Positions 35,701 through 44,388 are shown, counted from the stretch's first letter. The stretch is DNA of 64,000 bases from Kalymmatonema hyalinum WJT4-NPBG1 (GCA_019359075.1 JAHHIB010000007.1:1-64000); one strand, 5' to 3'. A program made the numbers and translations. Notes: generated from the letters alone by a model not told the origin.

Positions 35701-36348
35701 TCATGACTCTCGATGCAACCAGCTAAAAAGCCCCAAAGAAGCGGTTGTTCCAATAAAATGAGCGGCAATACCAGTCATATTTGCCATTGCGACAAAGATA
35801 TCAAGCGAGCGAATAATACGACTTGGATCGTAAATTGCGACGCCTTGAGGTTGGGCAATGGATTTTAACAGCAGTACTCCTAAACCAGATCCACCTCCCA
35901 AAATGAACAGCAGCATTCCCACTAAACCAGCAATCACACCAATTCGCAGCAATTGGATCACCTGTGCTTTTTTAGGATGTAAATCTGGGTTTGGATTGCG
36001 AAGCCGTCTGGCAAAGCGAGTTAGACGAAAAGCTAAATAAATACTAAAAAGTAATGCCAAATTTCCACAAACTGCCCAAAAGATGCTGATACCAATTCCT
36101 GGTGTTGTTCCTTGAGTGTAAGTAGCTACTCCTACTCCTGGCGTAGGTGGCGTCAGTGCTTGAGAGAAGTTGCGACCGGAAATAGTGAATATCACCATCA
36201 AACCAGCAGCAGCCCCTAATCCCAGCTGCAACCACAAGCTCACCCAACCAACAAGGCGCAAAAGGTTGGCAATTCTTTCTAATTTGGGATTAAGTGTCCG
36301 TTCTTCTGATTGGGTTTGCATGGTTATTTGATAAAGATCGAACTTCAT
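35701..36348 (-). CDS. DUF3611 family membrane protein
   Basis: A 215-aa protein with about four membrane segments (LGLGAAAGLMVIFTISG, ISIFWAVCGNLALLFSIYLAF, IGVIAGLVGMLLFILGGGSG, AHFIGTTASLGLFSW) and the DUF3611 signature LERIANLLRLVGWVSLWLQL. The family is found in cyanobacteria and plastids, with no known role. An internal ATG (residue 10) is an alternative start. It is convergent with the SDR gene, stops 19 bp apart. Confidence 0.85.
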   Translation of the reverse strand: MKFDLYQITMQTQSEERTLNPKLERIANLLRLVGWVSLWLQLGLGAAAGLMVIFTISGRNFSQALTPPTPGVGVATYTQGTTPGIGISIFWAVCGNLALLFSIYLAFRLTRFARRLRNPNPDLHPKKAQVIQLLRIGVIAGLVGMLLFILGGGSGLGVLLLKSIAQPQGVAIYDPSRIIRSLDIFVAMANMTGIAAHFIGTTASLGLFSWLHRES

Positions 36349-36554
36349 TAAATCCTTCCTCTTTCAACCATACGTAGAGCAACAGGAAATTACGACCTTC
36401 TGAAGTATGAATCACCAGTACTCAAACTAATATTAAGTCTCAATGCCAACAGTATTGTATGCAGGCAGATAAAGTCAGGGCTACCAAGACGGTTATCTTT
36501 CTGGTGAAGTAGACATGAATCACAAAGCTTGATCTAGAATTTATCAGGATACTC

Positions 36555-37034
36555 ATGTCTACGTACATTTGCCATCCGTTTATCGGTTGGGTTAACAATT
36601 CGGTTATGAATATCGGATATTTTAACAGGGTTCCTTTGCAACCTTTAGTGTTACTCTGGCTGGCTTATACTTGGCTGGGATGGTATTTGTCTGTTAATCA
36701 CATTATTTGGCTAGTGGGAGCTTTTGTAGCAGCATTAGTGTTAGCTGTGGTTTGGAGGAGTCTTTCTTGGTTAGAGCGTTTGATTAAATTTGGTTCTAAG
36801 ACTTTAGTTGTCGTCTTGGTTTTAAGTGCATCAGTTGCTTTAATCGCCACTTGGTCGCTTTTTTCGACCTTCATTGTTATGCCCTTAGCAACTACACTTT
36901 TGGCTGTAATGGAACTGCGTTTTGCTGGCTTTAGCAAAAGAGATAGGCTTTTGCTACTTACTGTACTTGCTGGATTTGGTTTAACGGTGGGCGAAGCCAT
37001 AGATATTGTTCTTTTACCTAGTGGTAGGTACTAA
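36555..37034 (+). CDS. Hypothetical four-helix membrane protein
   Basis: A 159-aa protein with four to five hydrophobic segments (LLWLAYTWLGWYLSV, IIWLVGAFVAALVLAVVW, TLVVVLVLSASVALIATWSLF, LLLLTVLAGFGLTVGEAIDIVLL). AGGATACTC precedes the ATG; a later ATG at 36606 is possible. No family recognised. Followed by hairpin terminators. Confidence 0.7.
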   Translation: MSTYICHPFIGWVNNSVMNIGYFNRVPLQPLVLLWLAYTWLGWYLSVNHIIWLVGAFVAALVLAVVWRSLSWLERLIKFGSKTLVVVLVLSASVALIATWSLFSTFIVMPLATTLLAVMELRFAGFSKRDRLLLLTVLAGFGLTVGEAIDIVLLPSGRY

Positions 37035-37146
37035 TTCTTTGAACTATATTTGTTGTCTTGGCTCAATGTCCAACGGGAAGAAGTTCAAAAACCCCAAGGG
37101 CTTTCATGTAGTATCTGTATTATGGTTGGGATAACTGAGCTATGAC

Positions 37147-37169
37147 AGTACCCTTGAGGGTGCCTTTTT
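37147..37169 (+). terminator. Hairpin terminator
   Basis: CAGTACCC TTGA GGGTGCC followed by TTTTTAG, downstream of the membrane-protein gene. Confidence 0.55.
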
Positions 37170-37184
37170 AGATACAAAACAAAG

Positions 37185-37217
37185 AAACCCGATTTCTCAG
37201 AGAAACCGGGTTTTTTT
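37185..37217. terminator. Bidirectional terminator
   Basis: AAACCCG-A-TTTCTC pairs with GAGAAA-C-CGGGTTT, followed by TTTT on the plus side and TTCTTTGTTTTG on the minus side. It serves the two converging genes. Confidence 0.75.
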
Positions 37218-37236
37218 ACCCTTTAATTGTGACAAA

Positions 37237-37554
37237 CTACTTTACTGGAGTTTTTGGTTCTTCTTGGGGTAGTTGCTGACTTTCTGTTGGTTTCAGCCGT
37301 TCCCACAAAGCCGGTGGCGTTGCTTGACGGAAAGCGCCACAATAGTGCATCGTCATCACGGCTTTGAAAGCCCAGTGATCCGGTGAAACATCGCTAAAGG
37401 GTACAGGCAACGTTTCTGCCTGGTTCTGGATGCAGGCATTGAGAACTTGATTTGGTTTGGCTGGGTTAGCAGTAGGGGCGTCTTGAGATCTCACAGGAGT
37501 CACTAAGCCAGTAGTGGTTAGTACTACAGCAGTGACTAGAATTCTAAAGTTCAT
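37237..37554 (-). CDS. Secreted protein with partial SLH-like motif
   Basis: A 105-aa protein with a signal peptide (MNFRILVTAVVLTTTGLVTPVRS-QD) and the segment VPFSDVSPDHWAFKAVMTMHYCGAF, which looks like one S-layer-homology repeat. The Pro/Glu-rich tail lacks further repeats. It probably sits in the periplasm. It is 16 bp downstream of a 45-aa membrane protein gene on the same strand. Confidence 0.7.
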   Translation of the reverse strand: MNFRILVTAVVLTTTGLVTPVRSQDAPTANPAKPNQVLNACIQNQAETLPVPFSDVSPDHWAFKAVMTMHYCGAFRQATPPALWERLKPTESQQLPQEEPKTPVK

Positions 37555-37570
37555 GCTGCATTTGTCAATT

Positions 37571-37708
37571 CTAGGTGGTAGAAAACATTGTAACTATCGT
37601 TAGTAGTACAACTAATCCAGCAACCCACAACATTAAAGCCCCCCAACTCACAGAGTCTTGTTGTAATTTCTGCCACAAATTTGTGACAAAATTATTACGT
37701 ATTGCCAT
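37571..37708 (-). CDS. 45-aa single-span membrane protein
   Basis: From ATG 37708 the frame reads MAIRNNFVTNLWQKLQQDSV, SWGALMLWVAGLVVLLTIVT, MFSTT, then TAG. It has one membrane helix with a positively charged N-terminal side. A strong ribosome site (CGGAGGGTAAAA) lies 5 bases from the ATG, which makes it credible despite its size. It is close enough to the SLH-like gene (16 bp) to share its mRNA. The style resembles small photosynthetic or stress membrane proteins, but no family is recognised. Confidence 0.6.
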   Translation of the reverse strand: MAIRNNFVTNLWQKLQQDSVSWGALMLWVAGLVVLLTIVTMFSTT

Positions 37709-38143
37709 TTTTACCCTCCGATTTTGACGCTCGCTAGTACCAGACGCCACTAATCAAGCTTGAACTCAGTTATGTTAAATTTGTCCTTAGAACTACCAAG
37801 GATTAAGCAACTGAGATGAAAGTAAGTTAATGGAGCACACGCAAATGCGTGGCTCTAGGCGCACTTTCTTGTTTAAAAAAGAAAATTTTACAAAAAGACA
37901 TTTGTTGTCTCTAGAATGTATTTTCGCATACGCTAAGTGTTTACACTTCCAAATTTTGCAATTTTGAGAAAATTCTTAATGCTTGCTTGCCGTTGTTGAA
38001 ACCAGAAATTTAGAATCTCCAACCTTATAGAAATTACACAAAAGCACGAGAATTCCACGGATTCACTCTCATAGTTTAATATCTGGAATTATGAGTATAT
38101 TGAGAATAGACGGCTATTATCGGTTCAAATATGTGAGCAAAAA
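37709..38143. other. Intergenic region
   Basis: Contains the hairpin GAGCACACGCA AAT GCGTGGCTC near 37832. Otherwise AT-rich with no gene seen. Confidence 0.5.
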
Positions 38144-38389
38144 ATGGTGCAACAAATAAGACCAGGTGAACCACAATATATCTGCGTAATTCCAGTTGAG
38201 AGCATAACAGGAAATCAAGAGGAAGAAATAATGACATTTGGTGTGTCTGCTGATGAGGCAAAACATCAAGCCGAGGAATTGCTAGCAAATAATTACGGAT
38301 GCAAGGGATCGCAAATCGTGGAATTGATCCAGCAGGCGATCTGCGAACCAATAGGTCAGTGGTGTTCCGCCAATAGTCACCAAGAATAG
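38144..38389 (+). CDS. Hypothetical small protein
   Basis: An 81-aa acidic protein (YICVIPVESITGNQEEEIMTFGVSADEAKHQAEELLANNYGC). The alternating strand-helix-strand composition, with an EAKHQAEELL helix, looks like a small alpha/beta fold. GTGAGCAAAAA precedes the ATG. Not recognised. Confidence 0.55.
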   Translation: MVQQIRPGEPQYICVIPVESITGNQEEEIMTFGVSADEAKHQAEELLANNYGCKGSQIVELIQQAICEPIGQWCSANSHQE

Positions 38390-38473
38390 TACTTAGATAC
38401 ATCTATAATTTTTGTACGGTCACAATACCTTGCGCCCTGACTCGTTATTGATAATTTCTGACTCATTTCACCC

Positions 38474-38893
38474 ATGCAAATATTCAAAACGCTACTGCGG
38501 GTTCGGCACTACGAAATGGACGCTTTGGGACACGTCAACAATGCAGTTTACCAAAACTATCTAGAACAGGCAGCCATTGAACACTCTGAACACCTGGGTT
38601 TAACTTTCGATCTCTACCGAGAACTGGGTGGTGTATTTGTCATGCGACGCGTGGAAATTGACTACCTGCGTCCAGCAGTAGCAGGCGATACGCTAGAAGT
38701 CACGACTTGGTTAAGAGAAATGCGTGGTACTCGTGCGTATCGGCAGTATGAGATTCGCAAACAAAATCAAGAAGATCTGTTAGTCACCGCTGAGGCTTTA
38801 TGGGTATGGGTAGACCCCAAAACAATGCGCCCGCGACCAATTCCCGATATATTGCTAGAGAAATTCTTGCAGACGCAACAGGCAAAATTGTGA
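38474..38893 (+). CDS. YbgC/FadM-type acyl thioesterase (hotdog fold)
   Basis: A 139-aa protein with the 4HBT thioesterase pattern: RVRHYEMDALGHVNNAVYQNYLEQAAIEH (catalytic Asp at residue 16 and the GHVNN motif), then RRVEIDYLRPAVAGDTLEV. It hydrolyses acyl-CoA or acyl-ACP thioesters; the similar cyanobacterial enzyme cleaves DHNA-CoA for phylloquinone, which I cannot confirm here. A convergent AT-rich hairpin separates it from the next gene. Confidence 0.85.
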   Translation: MQIFKTLLRVRHYEMDALGHVNNAVYQNYLEQAAIEHSEHLGLTFDLYRELGGVFVMRRVEIDYLRPAVAGDTLEVTTWLREMRGTRAYRQYEIRKQNQEDLLVTAEALWVWVDPKTMRPRPIPDILLEKFLQTQQAKL

Positions 38894-38950
38894 ATTATGA
38901 ATTATGAATTCTAATTTTTTCTTATTCATAATTTTTATTCATAATTTTTC
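38894..38950. terminator. AT-rich bidirectional hairpin
   Basis: AATTATGAATTATGAATTC pairs with TTATTCATAATTTTTATTCA, between converging genes and with T-runs on both strands. Its right end overlaps the last codons of the methyltransferase gene. Confidence 0.55.
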
Positions 38951-39717
38951 TGCCTTTGGGCTTCGTACAACATTAAAGCAGCGGTAATTGCCACGTTTAA
39001 GGATTCTACCCCTGGACTTAGGGGAATTTTCACTTGCAAATCTGTCATTGCCGTCAACTCTGGCGACAAACCAGCACCTTCATTGCCCAACAAAATTAAA
39101 CTGGGTTTGCGCCAGTCTACCTCCCAATAAGTCAAAGTCGCACTCGGTAAGGTTGCGACAACCTGCATTCCTGCTTGTTTACTTTGCTGTACTGTCGCTT
39201 TTAAATCAGAAGTCACTGCCATTGCTTGGCGAAACCACTGTCCTGCGGAAGCACGTAAGACTTTTGGGTTCTCTAAATCCACACTATCTTCACTCAGCCA
39301 CAATCCAGAAGCTCCAGCAGCAGCAGCAGTGCGAATCATTGTACCCAAGTTCCCTGGATCTTGCACGGTCTCCAATGCTAGCACGATACCAGTAAATGGC
39401 ACTTCGCCAACACGATAACCTCGTTTTGCCGTCGCGACTACGCCATCCGGTTGCATGGTGGTGGCGATCGCCTTTAAAATTTCCTCGCTGACAATTTCTG
39501 CCCGTTCGCAAAGACCACACGCTTTTTCCCACAGCAAAGGATGGGCGTTTTGCCATTCTGCAGTGCTACAGACTGCTTCTAACGGGTAATTCACTGCACA
39601 AGCTTCCTCTAACAGGTGCGTTCCTTCCACTAAAAACAATTGCTGCTTGTGGCGTTCCTTTGGGGAGTGCAGTTTCCGGATTTCCTTGACTAGAGGATTT
39701 TGTGTACTTGTTAGCAT
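38935..39717 (-). CDS. TrmH/SpoU-family RNA 2'-O-methyltransferase
   Basis: A 260-aa SPOUT enzyme: an N-terminal substrate-binding domain (STQNPLVKEIRKLHSPKER.. FLVEGTHLLEEA), then the trefoil-knot motifs ALETVQDPGNLGTMIRTAAA (motif 1), ILLGNEGAGLS (motif 2) and VKIPLSPGVESLNVAITAALMLYE (motif 3). It methylates a ribose in tRNA or rRNA using SAM; the exact target is not predictable. Confidence 0.93.
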   Translation of the reverse strand: MLTSTQNPLVKEIRKLHSPKERHKQQLFLVEGTHLLEEACAVNYPLEAVCSTAEWQNAHPLLWEKACGLCERAEIVSEEILKAIATTMQPDGVVATAKRGYRVGEVPFTGIVLALETVQDPGNLGTMIRTAAAAGASGLWLSEDSVDLENPKVLRASAGQWFRQAMAVTSDLKATVQQSKQAGMQVVATLPSATLTYWEVDWRKPSLILLGNEGAGLSPELTAMTDLQVKIPLSPGVESLNVAITAALMLYEAQRQKNYE

Positions 39718-39771
39718 TAAATTTCTGAATTTTGAGTGCTAAGTTTTTTTACTTAACACTCACTACTGAAA

Positions 39772-39853
39772 TGCGGAACCCGGGACTTGAACCCGGAAGC
39801 CTTGCGGCACTAGAACCTGAATCTAGCGCGTCTGCCAATTCCGCCAGTTCCGC
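39772..39853 (-). tRNA. tRNA-Leu (CAG)
   Basis: The minus strand folds as a class II tRNA: acceptor GCGGAAC/GTTCCGC, D-arm TGGCGGAATTGGCAGACGC, anticodon stem with loop TTCAGGT (CAG), a long variable arm (TGCCGCAAGGCTT) and T-arm CCGGGTTCAAGTCCCGG. The CCA end is not encoded. Confidence 0.95.
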
Positions 39854-40225
39854 GAATGTCACTATTTCTTGACCGTCTTTAATTATCACCTAATTATTTA
39901 ATTGTGTCAAGTAATTATTCTTTTTATCACAATATTCTTTGGTTATGCCACAAATCACTTGTTCACCAAGTCACTTTAGGAAAACGAGGCAGGGCAAATA
40001 AATTCAGTCAGGGAAAATTTTTTTTGTACTGCTCATTTTCCCATAACGCATATACTATGTGTTATTAAAAGTCCAGGCAAACGATATAGCGAGGGTTTCG
40101 CTTGTCAAGCCTAGCGGCAGGGCAATTTGTTAACTCTAAATGTATGTCGTGCAAAAATGTAGACAATCAAAAACTATCGTGTAGAATCGAAACCAACTTT
40201 AAACGTATGAAATCAGTAAATTTTT
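39854..40225. other. Intergenic region upstream of murA
   Basis: Contains repeat-like DNA (GCGAGGGTTTCGCTTGTCAAGCC near 40089) and the words TTAACTCTAAATGTATGTCG also seen in other repeats. No gene seen. Confidence 0.5.
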
Positions 40226-41620
40226 TTGGAGGATAGGGTTATTATTCCTTCTAGCGGCTTACCAGATGCTAAATCTTCTCCTACAGCAGACTCCTCAGTC
40301 TTGCAAATATGGGGTGGGCATCGTTTGCAAGGTCATGTCAAAATTAGCGGCGCAAAGAATTCAGCACTGGTGATCATGGCTGGAGCCTTGCTGTGTTCAG
40401 GCGAATGTCGCATCCGCAACGTGCCGTTATTGGCAGACGTCACACGGATCGGTCAGATTTTATCGGCTTTAGGCGTTCCCTTAACGCAAACTGGAGACAT
40501 TTTAGACATTGATGCCAGAGAAATCAAAACATCAAAGGCTCCCTACGAACTGGTTACGCAGTTGAGAGCGAGTTTCTTTGCCATCGGTCCGATTCTGGCT
40601 AGACTGGGAGTCGCGCAGATGCCGTTACCAGGAGGCTGTGCCATTGGAGCAAGACCAGTGGATCTGCATGTCCGAGGACTGCAAGCAATGGGAGCTGAAG
40701 TGCAGATTGAGCATGGCATTTGTAATGCCTATGTTCCTGGTCGCGATCGCCGATTAAAGGGAGCTAAGATTTATTTGGACATTGCCAGCGTCGGGGCAAC
40801 GGAAACGTTGATGATGGCGGCTACTCTTGCGGATGGCGAAACCATCATCGAAAATGCTGCACGTGAGCCGGAAGTCGTCGATTTGGCGAACTTCTGTATT
40901 GCAATGGGAGCAAAAATCTACGGTGCAGGAACCAGTACAATTACAATAGTCGGCGTGCCAAAGTTGCACTCTACTGACTATAGTATCATTCCTGATCGCA
41001 TTGAAGCAGGGACGTTTTTGGTAGCAGCAGCAATGACTCGTTCAGAGCTTACCCTCTCGCCAGTCGTTCCAGAGCATTTGATACCAGTCATTGCCAAGCT
41101 GCGAGATATTGGAGTGCCGATCATTGAGGAAGCGCCTGACTGCTTACGCACCTTGGCAGCAGAAACCCTCAGGGCAACTGATATTGAAACTTACCCCCAT
41201 CCAGGCTTTCCTACAGATATGCAAGCGCCATTTATGGCATTGCTGACACTGGCTGAAGGCGACAGCGTGATTAACGAATCTGTATTTGAGAATCGTTTGC
41301 GTCATGCCTCAGAGTTGAATCGCTTGGGGGCAGATATTCGCGTCAAAGGCAACACTGCCTTTGTTCGGGGAGTACCGATGTTGTCAGGCGCACCTGTATT
41401 AGGAACGGATTTGCGGGCATCAGCAGCGTTAGTTATAGCAGGACTAGCGGCAGATGGAAAAACCACCATTCAGGGATTGCATCACCTAGATCGGGGCTAC
41501 GATAGACTTGATACAAAGTTGCGCCAATTGGGAGCAAGAATCGAGCGTGTGCCAGCGACACAGGCAAATAGAGAAGTTGCTAAGAGCACCATCGAGCCTC
41601 AAGCGTCAAAGTCCCTTTAG
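40226..41620 (+). CDS. murA: UDP-N-acetylglucosamine 1-carboxyvinyltransferase
   Basis: The 464-aa frame matches MurA throughout: [20 protein letters not shown] at the N-terminus, the catalytic cysteine loop [14 protein letters not shown], and [14 protein letters not shown] and [14 protein letters not shown] further on. It transfers enolpyruvate from PEP to UDP-GlcNAc, the first committed step of peptidoglycan synthesis. The start is unusual: no ATG or GTG is available. TTG 40226 precedes the GGAGGA at 40228-40233, while that Shine-Dalgarno is ideally placed for an ATT at 40241. The true N-terminus is therefore uncertain. A terminator follows. Confidence 0.95.
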   Translation: MEDRVIIPSSGLPDAKSSPTADSSVLQIWGGHRLQGHVKISGAKNSALVIMAGALLCSGECRIRNVPLLADVTRIGQILSALGVPLTQTGDILDIDAREIKTSKAPYELVTQLRASFFAIGPILARLGVAQMPLPGGCAIGARPVDLHVRGLQAMGAEVQIEHGICNAYVPGRDRRLKGAKIYLDIASVGATETLMMAATLADGETIIENAAREPEVVDLANFCIAMGAKIYGAGTSTITIVGVPKLHSTDYSIIPDRIEAGTFLVAAAMTRSELTLSPVVPEHLIPVIAKLRDIGVPIIEEAPDCLRTLAAETLRATDIETYPHPGFPTDMQAPFMALLTLAEGDSVINESVFENRLRHASELNRLGADIRVKGNTAFVRGVPMLSGAPVLGTDLRASAALVIAGLAADGKTTIQGLHHLDRGYDRLDTKLRQLGARIERVPATQANREVAKSTIEPQASKSL

Positions 41621-41659
41621 CTAAAACGCCCATAGGTACAAAAGACCACAAAAGCAGCA

Positions 41660-41692
41660 GAACAAGGAAGAATTACCTTCCTTGTTCGTTTT
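41660..41692 (+). terminator. Terminator of murA
   Basis: GAACAAGGAAG and CTTCCTTGTTC form an 11-bp stem followed by GTTTTG. Confidence 0.75.
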
Positions 41693-41779
41693 GCTATAGC
41701 TATACTATTTGTGTGGGGCTGTTCAACAGACCAGTTCTAAGTTTGACAACTCCCTTATTTCCCCAAGCTCGATGCAGCC

Positions 41780-42655
41780 ATGTTACCCCAAAACACTCAA
41801 CTGATTGGTCTCAAAGCAGATTCATTTCGTCATCCCCTCGACCTAGAAGCAACCAAAGCACTCAAGCAGATACCTGGCTTGGATATGATGGTGCGGAATG
41901 TTTTGGGACCATTAGCAGAGCAGGTTTTCTATGTGGAAAACATCGCTTCCAGCGTTCTTGTGGGTGAAAAACAACTGCCCCATCTGCATCAGCTCTTGTT
42001 GTCAGCCTGTAAAACACTGGATATAGATCCACCCCAGCTCTATATTAGGCAGCATCCTGCTCCCAATGCCTACACCTTTGCGATGCGGGGAAAACAACCT
42101 TTTATTGTGGTGCACACTTCCCTGATTGATATGCTGGAACCAGAAGAAATTCAGGCGGTGATTGCCCATGAATTGGGACACCTCAAGTGTGACCACAGCG
42201 TTTACCTGACTCCAGTCAATATATTAATATTAGCTGCGGCAGCGGTGCCCACTGTCGGAACAATTCTAGCTCAAGCAATACAAGCGCAACTTTTGGAATG
42301 GGTACGTTGTGCAGAATTTACGTGCGATCGCGCAGCATTGTTAGCAACCCAAAACCCCAAAGTTGTGATGTCGGTGTTGATGAAACTTGCTGGAGGTTCA
42401 CCCACCATCGCACCGCAACTCAACCTCGATGCTTTTATTGCCCAGGCTCGTGCTTATGATGATATTAGCAAGACCGAACTGGGTGAAATGGTCAAAGAAG
42501 CGCGGACGGCTCAGTTGACTCACCCAGTGCCAGTCCTGCGTGCAAGAGAAATTGACCGCTGGGCAAGCAGCCAAGAATATCAAAAGTTGTTGCAAAATCA
42601 CAAAATAGAGTATAATAATGAAGTTGCACCCAAGGGCGGGTGGCGAAATTGGTAG
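41780..42655 (+). CDS. M48-family zinc metalloprotease
   Basis: A 291-aa protein with the zinc site HELGHLKCDH (residues about 131-140), the HExxH motif of M48 peptidases, and the downstream Glu-bearing helix WVRCAEFTCDRAALLA. A hydrophobic segment follows the zinc site (VYLTPVNILILAAAAVPTVG), so it may be membrane-associated. It is a Ste24/HtpX-like protease, probably in membrane protein quality control. The last 7 codons lie inside the following tRNA-Leu gene, with the stop TAG in its D-arm region. Confidence 0.9.
   Translation: MLPQNTQLIGLKADSFRHPLDLEATKALKQIPGLDMMVRNVLGPLAEQVFYVENIASSVLVGEKQLPHLHQLLLSACKTLDIDPPQLYIRQHPAPNAYTFAMRGKQPFIVVHTSLIDMLEPEEIQAVIAHELGHLKCDHSVYLTPVNILILAAAAVPTVGTILAQAIQAQLLEWVRCAEFTCDRAALLATQNPKVVMSVLMKLAGGSPTIAPQLNLDAFIAQARAYDDISKTELGEMVKEARTAQLTHPVPVLRAREIDRWASSQEYQKLLQNHKIEYNNEVAPKGGWRNW
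42587..42616 (+). promoter_or_regulatory. Promoter of tRNA-Leu inside the protease gene
   Basis: TATAAT at 42611-42616 lies 18 bp upstream of the tRNA. TTGTTG or TTGCAA boxes are 15-18 bp further upstream. All of it lies within the last codons of the M48 gene. Confidence 0.6.
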
Positions 42656-42717
42656 ACGCACCACACTCAAAATGTGGCGACCTTGCGGTCATAGGAGTTC
42701 GATTCTCCTCCTGCCCA
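42634..42717 (+). tRNA. tRNA-Leu (CAA)
   Basis: Class II tRNA fold: acceptor GGGCGGG/CCTGCCC, D-arm TGGCGAAATTGGTAGACGC, anticodon stem CCACA-loop CTCAAAA-TGTGG (anticodon CAA), a long variable arm CGACCTTGCGGTCA and T-arm AGGAGTTCGATTCTCCT. It overlaps the end of the protease gene by 22 bp. Confidence 0.95.
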
Positions 42718-42720
42718 CTT

Positions 42721-42780
42721 GAATAAAGAAGAAAGAAGAAAGAAGAACGAAAAAAAGTTTTCATTCTTCTTTCTTTATTT
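42721..42780 (+). terminator. Terminator behind tRNA-Leu
   Basis: AATAAAGAAGAAAGAAGAA pairs with TTCTTCTTTCTTTATT and is followed by TTTGG. The purine/pyrimidine-rich stem is long. Confidence 0.6.
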
Positions 42781-42877
42781 TTGGTTTTTGTGTCGCACCA
42801 ACAGCAGTTATGGCGGTTTTCATTCGCGGCAGATCAGGACGACTGCTGAGAGAGTAAATACATCAAATTATCGTGTC

Positions 42878-42982
42878 GTTACGACAACATATTGCGCTGT
42901 CACAACGGCTTGTTAGGATCTAACGACAGCTTGTGCATTCCTAACCACAGCATATTGCGATCTAACGACAGCTTGTTGTGGA
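42878..42982. repeat. Five degenerate 21-bp tandem repeats
   Basis: Successive 21-mers: GTTACGACAACATATTGCGC-T, GTCACAACGGCTTGTTAGGA-T, CTAACGACAGCTTGTGCATT-C, CTAACCACAGCATATTGCGA-T, CTAACGACAGCTTGTTGTGG-A. On the minus strand three units read as heptapeptides (QAVVRSQ-like), but an in-frame stop ends the series. Confidence 0.7.
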
Positions 42983-43115
42983 ATTGCGATTGGCTTTGCC
43001 ACTGCCCCGAATTGCAATCGCACTCCTAGCGCAGCGGCCTTTGCAGTGGTATGTGTCGGCTTCGCCGATCGCGCCGTAGGCGGGCAACTCCGTGCCATCG
43101 CACTATACCTCATCT

Positions 43116-43472
43116 TTAGAACCAATTTTGATGCGTTACAGCTATTGTGACATACTCCCGACGCTCATGAGTCGCGCATAGAGCGCGGGCAACGAGCGTG
43201 ACTCCTGCTACTGCATCGGACGTTGCCTGAGCTTTATTGACGGAATGCCCTACCGCCAAGTATCTGATATTGATTGCTGCATTGTGGTCACGGTTTAGCG
43301 TCAGTCCACATTCAGGGCAGACGTGAAGCCTGTCCGAAAGCGTTTTTGGAACTTTCGCACCGCATCCAGAGCAGTTCTGACTTGTACCGTTTGGGTTCAC
43401 AGCAATTGCCAGCAATCCGGCTCTTTCAGCCTTGATTGAGAGAATTTGCAGGAATTGACCCACCCTCCTCAC
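43116..43472 (-). pseudogene. tnpB: TnpB (IS200/IS605) C-terminal remnant
   Basis: 118 codons match only the end of a TnpB RNA-guided nuclease: LSIKAERAGLLAIAVNPNGT, the zinc finger NCSGCGAKVPK...HVCPECGL, and the last RuvC-like acidic motif NRDHNAAINI. TnpB is normally about 400 residues, so most of the gene, including the first catalytic Asp and Glu, is missing. The tail (about 45 residues) runs on into non-TnpB repeat sequence. Not functional. Confidence 0.8.
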
Positions 43473-44359
43473 CTCGCTCGCAACTCGATCCGACGCTCAC
43501 CCTTCGGGTAGAGCGCGGGGCTGCTGCTGCAAAAGCTCAGTTAATTGAACCACAGATTTTCCTAGAGGCACGGCACACAACAGCCCCTACCCCGTGGTTT
43601 ATTTACTTGAAAAGCGCTGTAACAATCGATTTCCCATCATAATCTCTTCATATAGCAATCCTCCGCACATTTGTGTGAAAGTGCCTGCGCTTCGCGCATA
43701 TTCAGATTCCCGGCAACTTTGGCGAAGTCGGGAATTTTGTTATATCAAGTCCGGTTAATTAGTTATTATTCCGTGGCTCTGTGCAAAAACTTTAAAATCT
43801 TCTCCCCTGCCCCTGTGCCCCTGTGCCCCTCTGCTGCCTTAATGATAAGTCTTCAACCGGGCATGATATTATTCGGCGTTGTTTCTGGCTAGCTTACCTG
43901 GAGGCAAAACCGCACTGGCAACTTTACGGTATGCACAGTTAAAACCTTTTCTGCTGAGGATGATCTTGATTAGATATCATTATGTATTTTTTTGATGGAT
44001 TTATACATCTCATTCCGGATAATCGTTGAGACATGATGAATAGTTATAAAGAGTGTAAAGAGTTTGTAAATTCAGAGGTCATCACCCATGCAAAAGATTC
44101 AGGTCACAGACGTTAGAAGCTGCAATATCCCCAAGTATAAAGGCTAGAGGTTTTAAAAATGAACAAGACTTTTGCTTTTGAGAAATGAACCCTTGATTGT
44201 CTGGTTCCTCAACTCTGACTTAAGGAGTACATGGTAACTCTTCATGTAGGAAAGTCTGTCCTATGAGTGTTTTTATGTATTTAGGCATACAGCTTGGAGA
44301 ATGCACATGAAAGCTGCACAATATCAATATTTGTCCTTATCGGGTTCTAGTTTTATAAT
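43473..44359. other. Gene-poor stretch
   Basis: Holds the dispersed element at 43742-43869. Around 43895 there is a short Walker-A-like fragment (ASLPGGKTALATLRYAQLKP) without start or context. No intact gene is seen. Confidence 0.5.
43742..43869. repeat. Dispersed element with CCGGTTAA termini, copy 2
   Basis: About 128 bp, inverted relative to 31328-31454. Ends ATATCAAGTCCGGTT and (complement) ATATCATGCCCGGTT form 15-bp terminal inverted repeats with two differences. The interior has CCCCTGTGCCCCTGTGCCCC. Confidence 0.8.
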
Positions 44360-44388
44360 TTGACGACAAAATAACTAGGAACTATAAT
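44360..44388 (+). promoter_or_regulatory. Consensus sigma-70-type promoter
   Basis: TTGACG (44360-44365), a 17-bp spacer, then TATAAT (44383-44388): the best promoter match noticed in the window. Transcription would start near 44396, about 115 bases before the small basic ORF. Confidence 0.75.

Noticed and set aside
42878-42982. CRISPR array
   Set aside because: The repeats are contiguous 21-mers without unique spacers and differ from one another.
43890-43950. Walker-A-like fragment (LPGGKTALATLRYAQL)
   Set aside because: Too short, no start, no second motif; could be chance or an ATPase relic.
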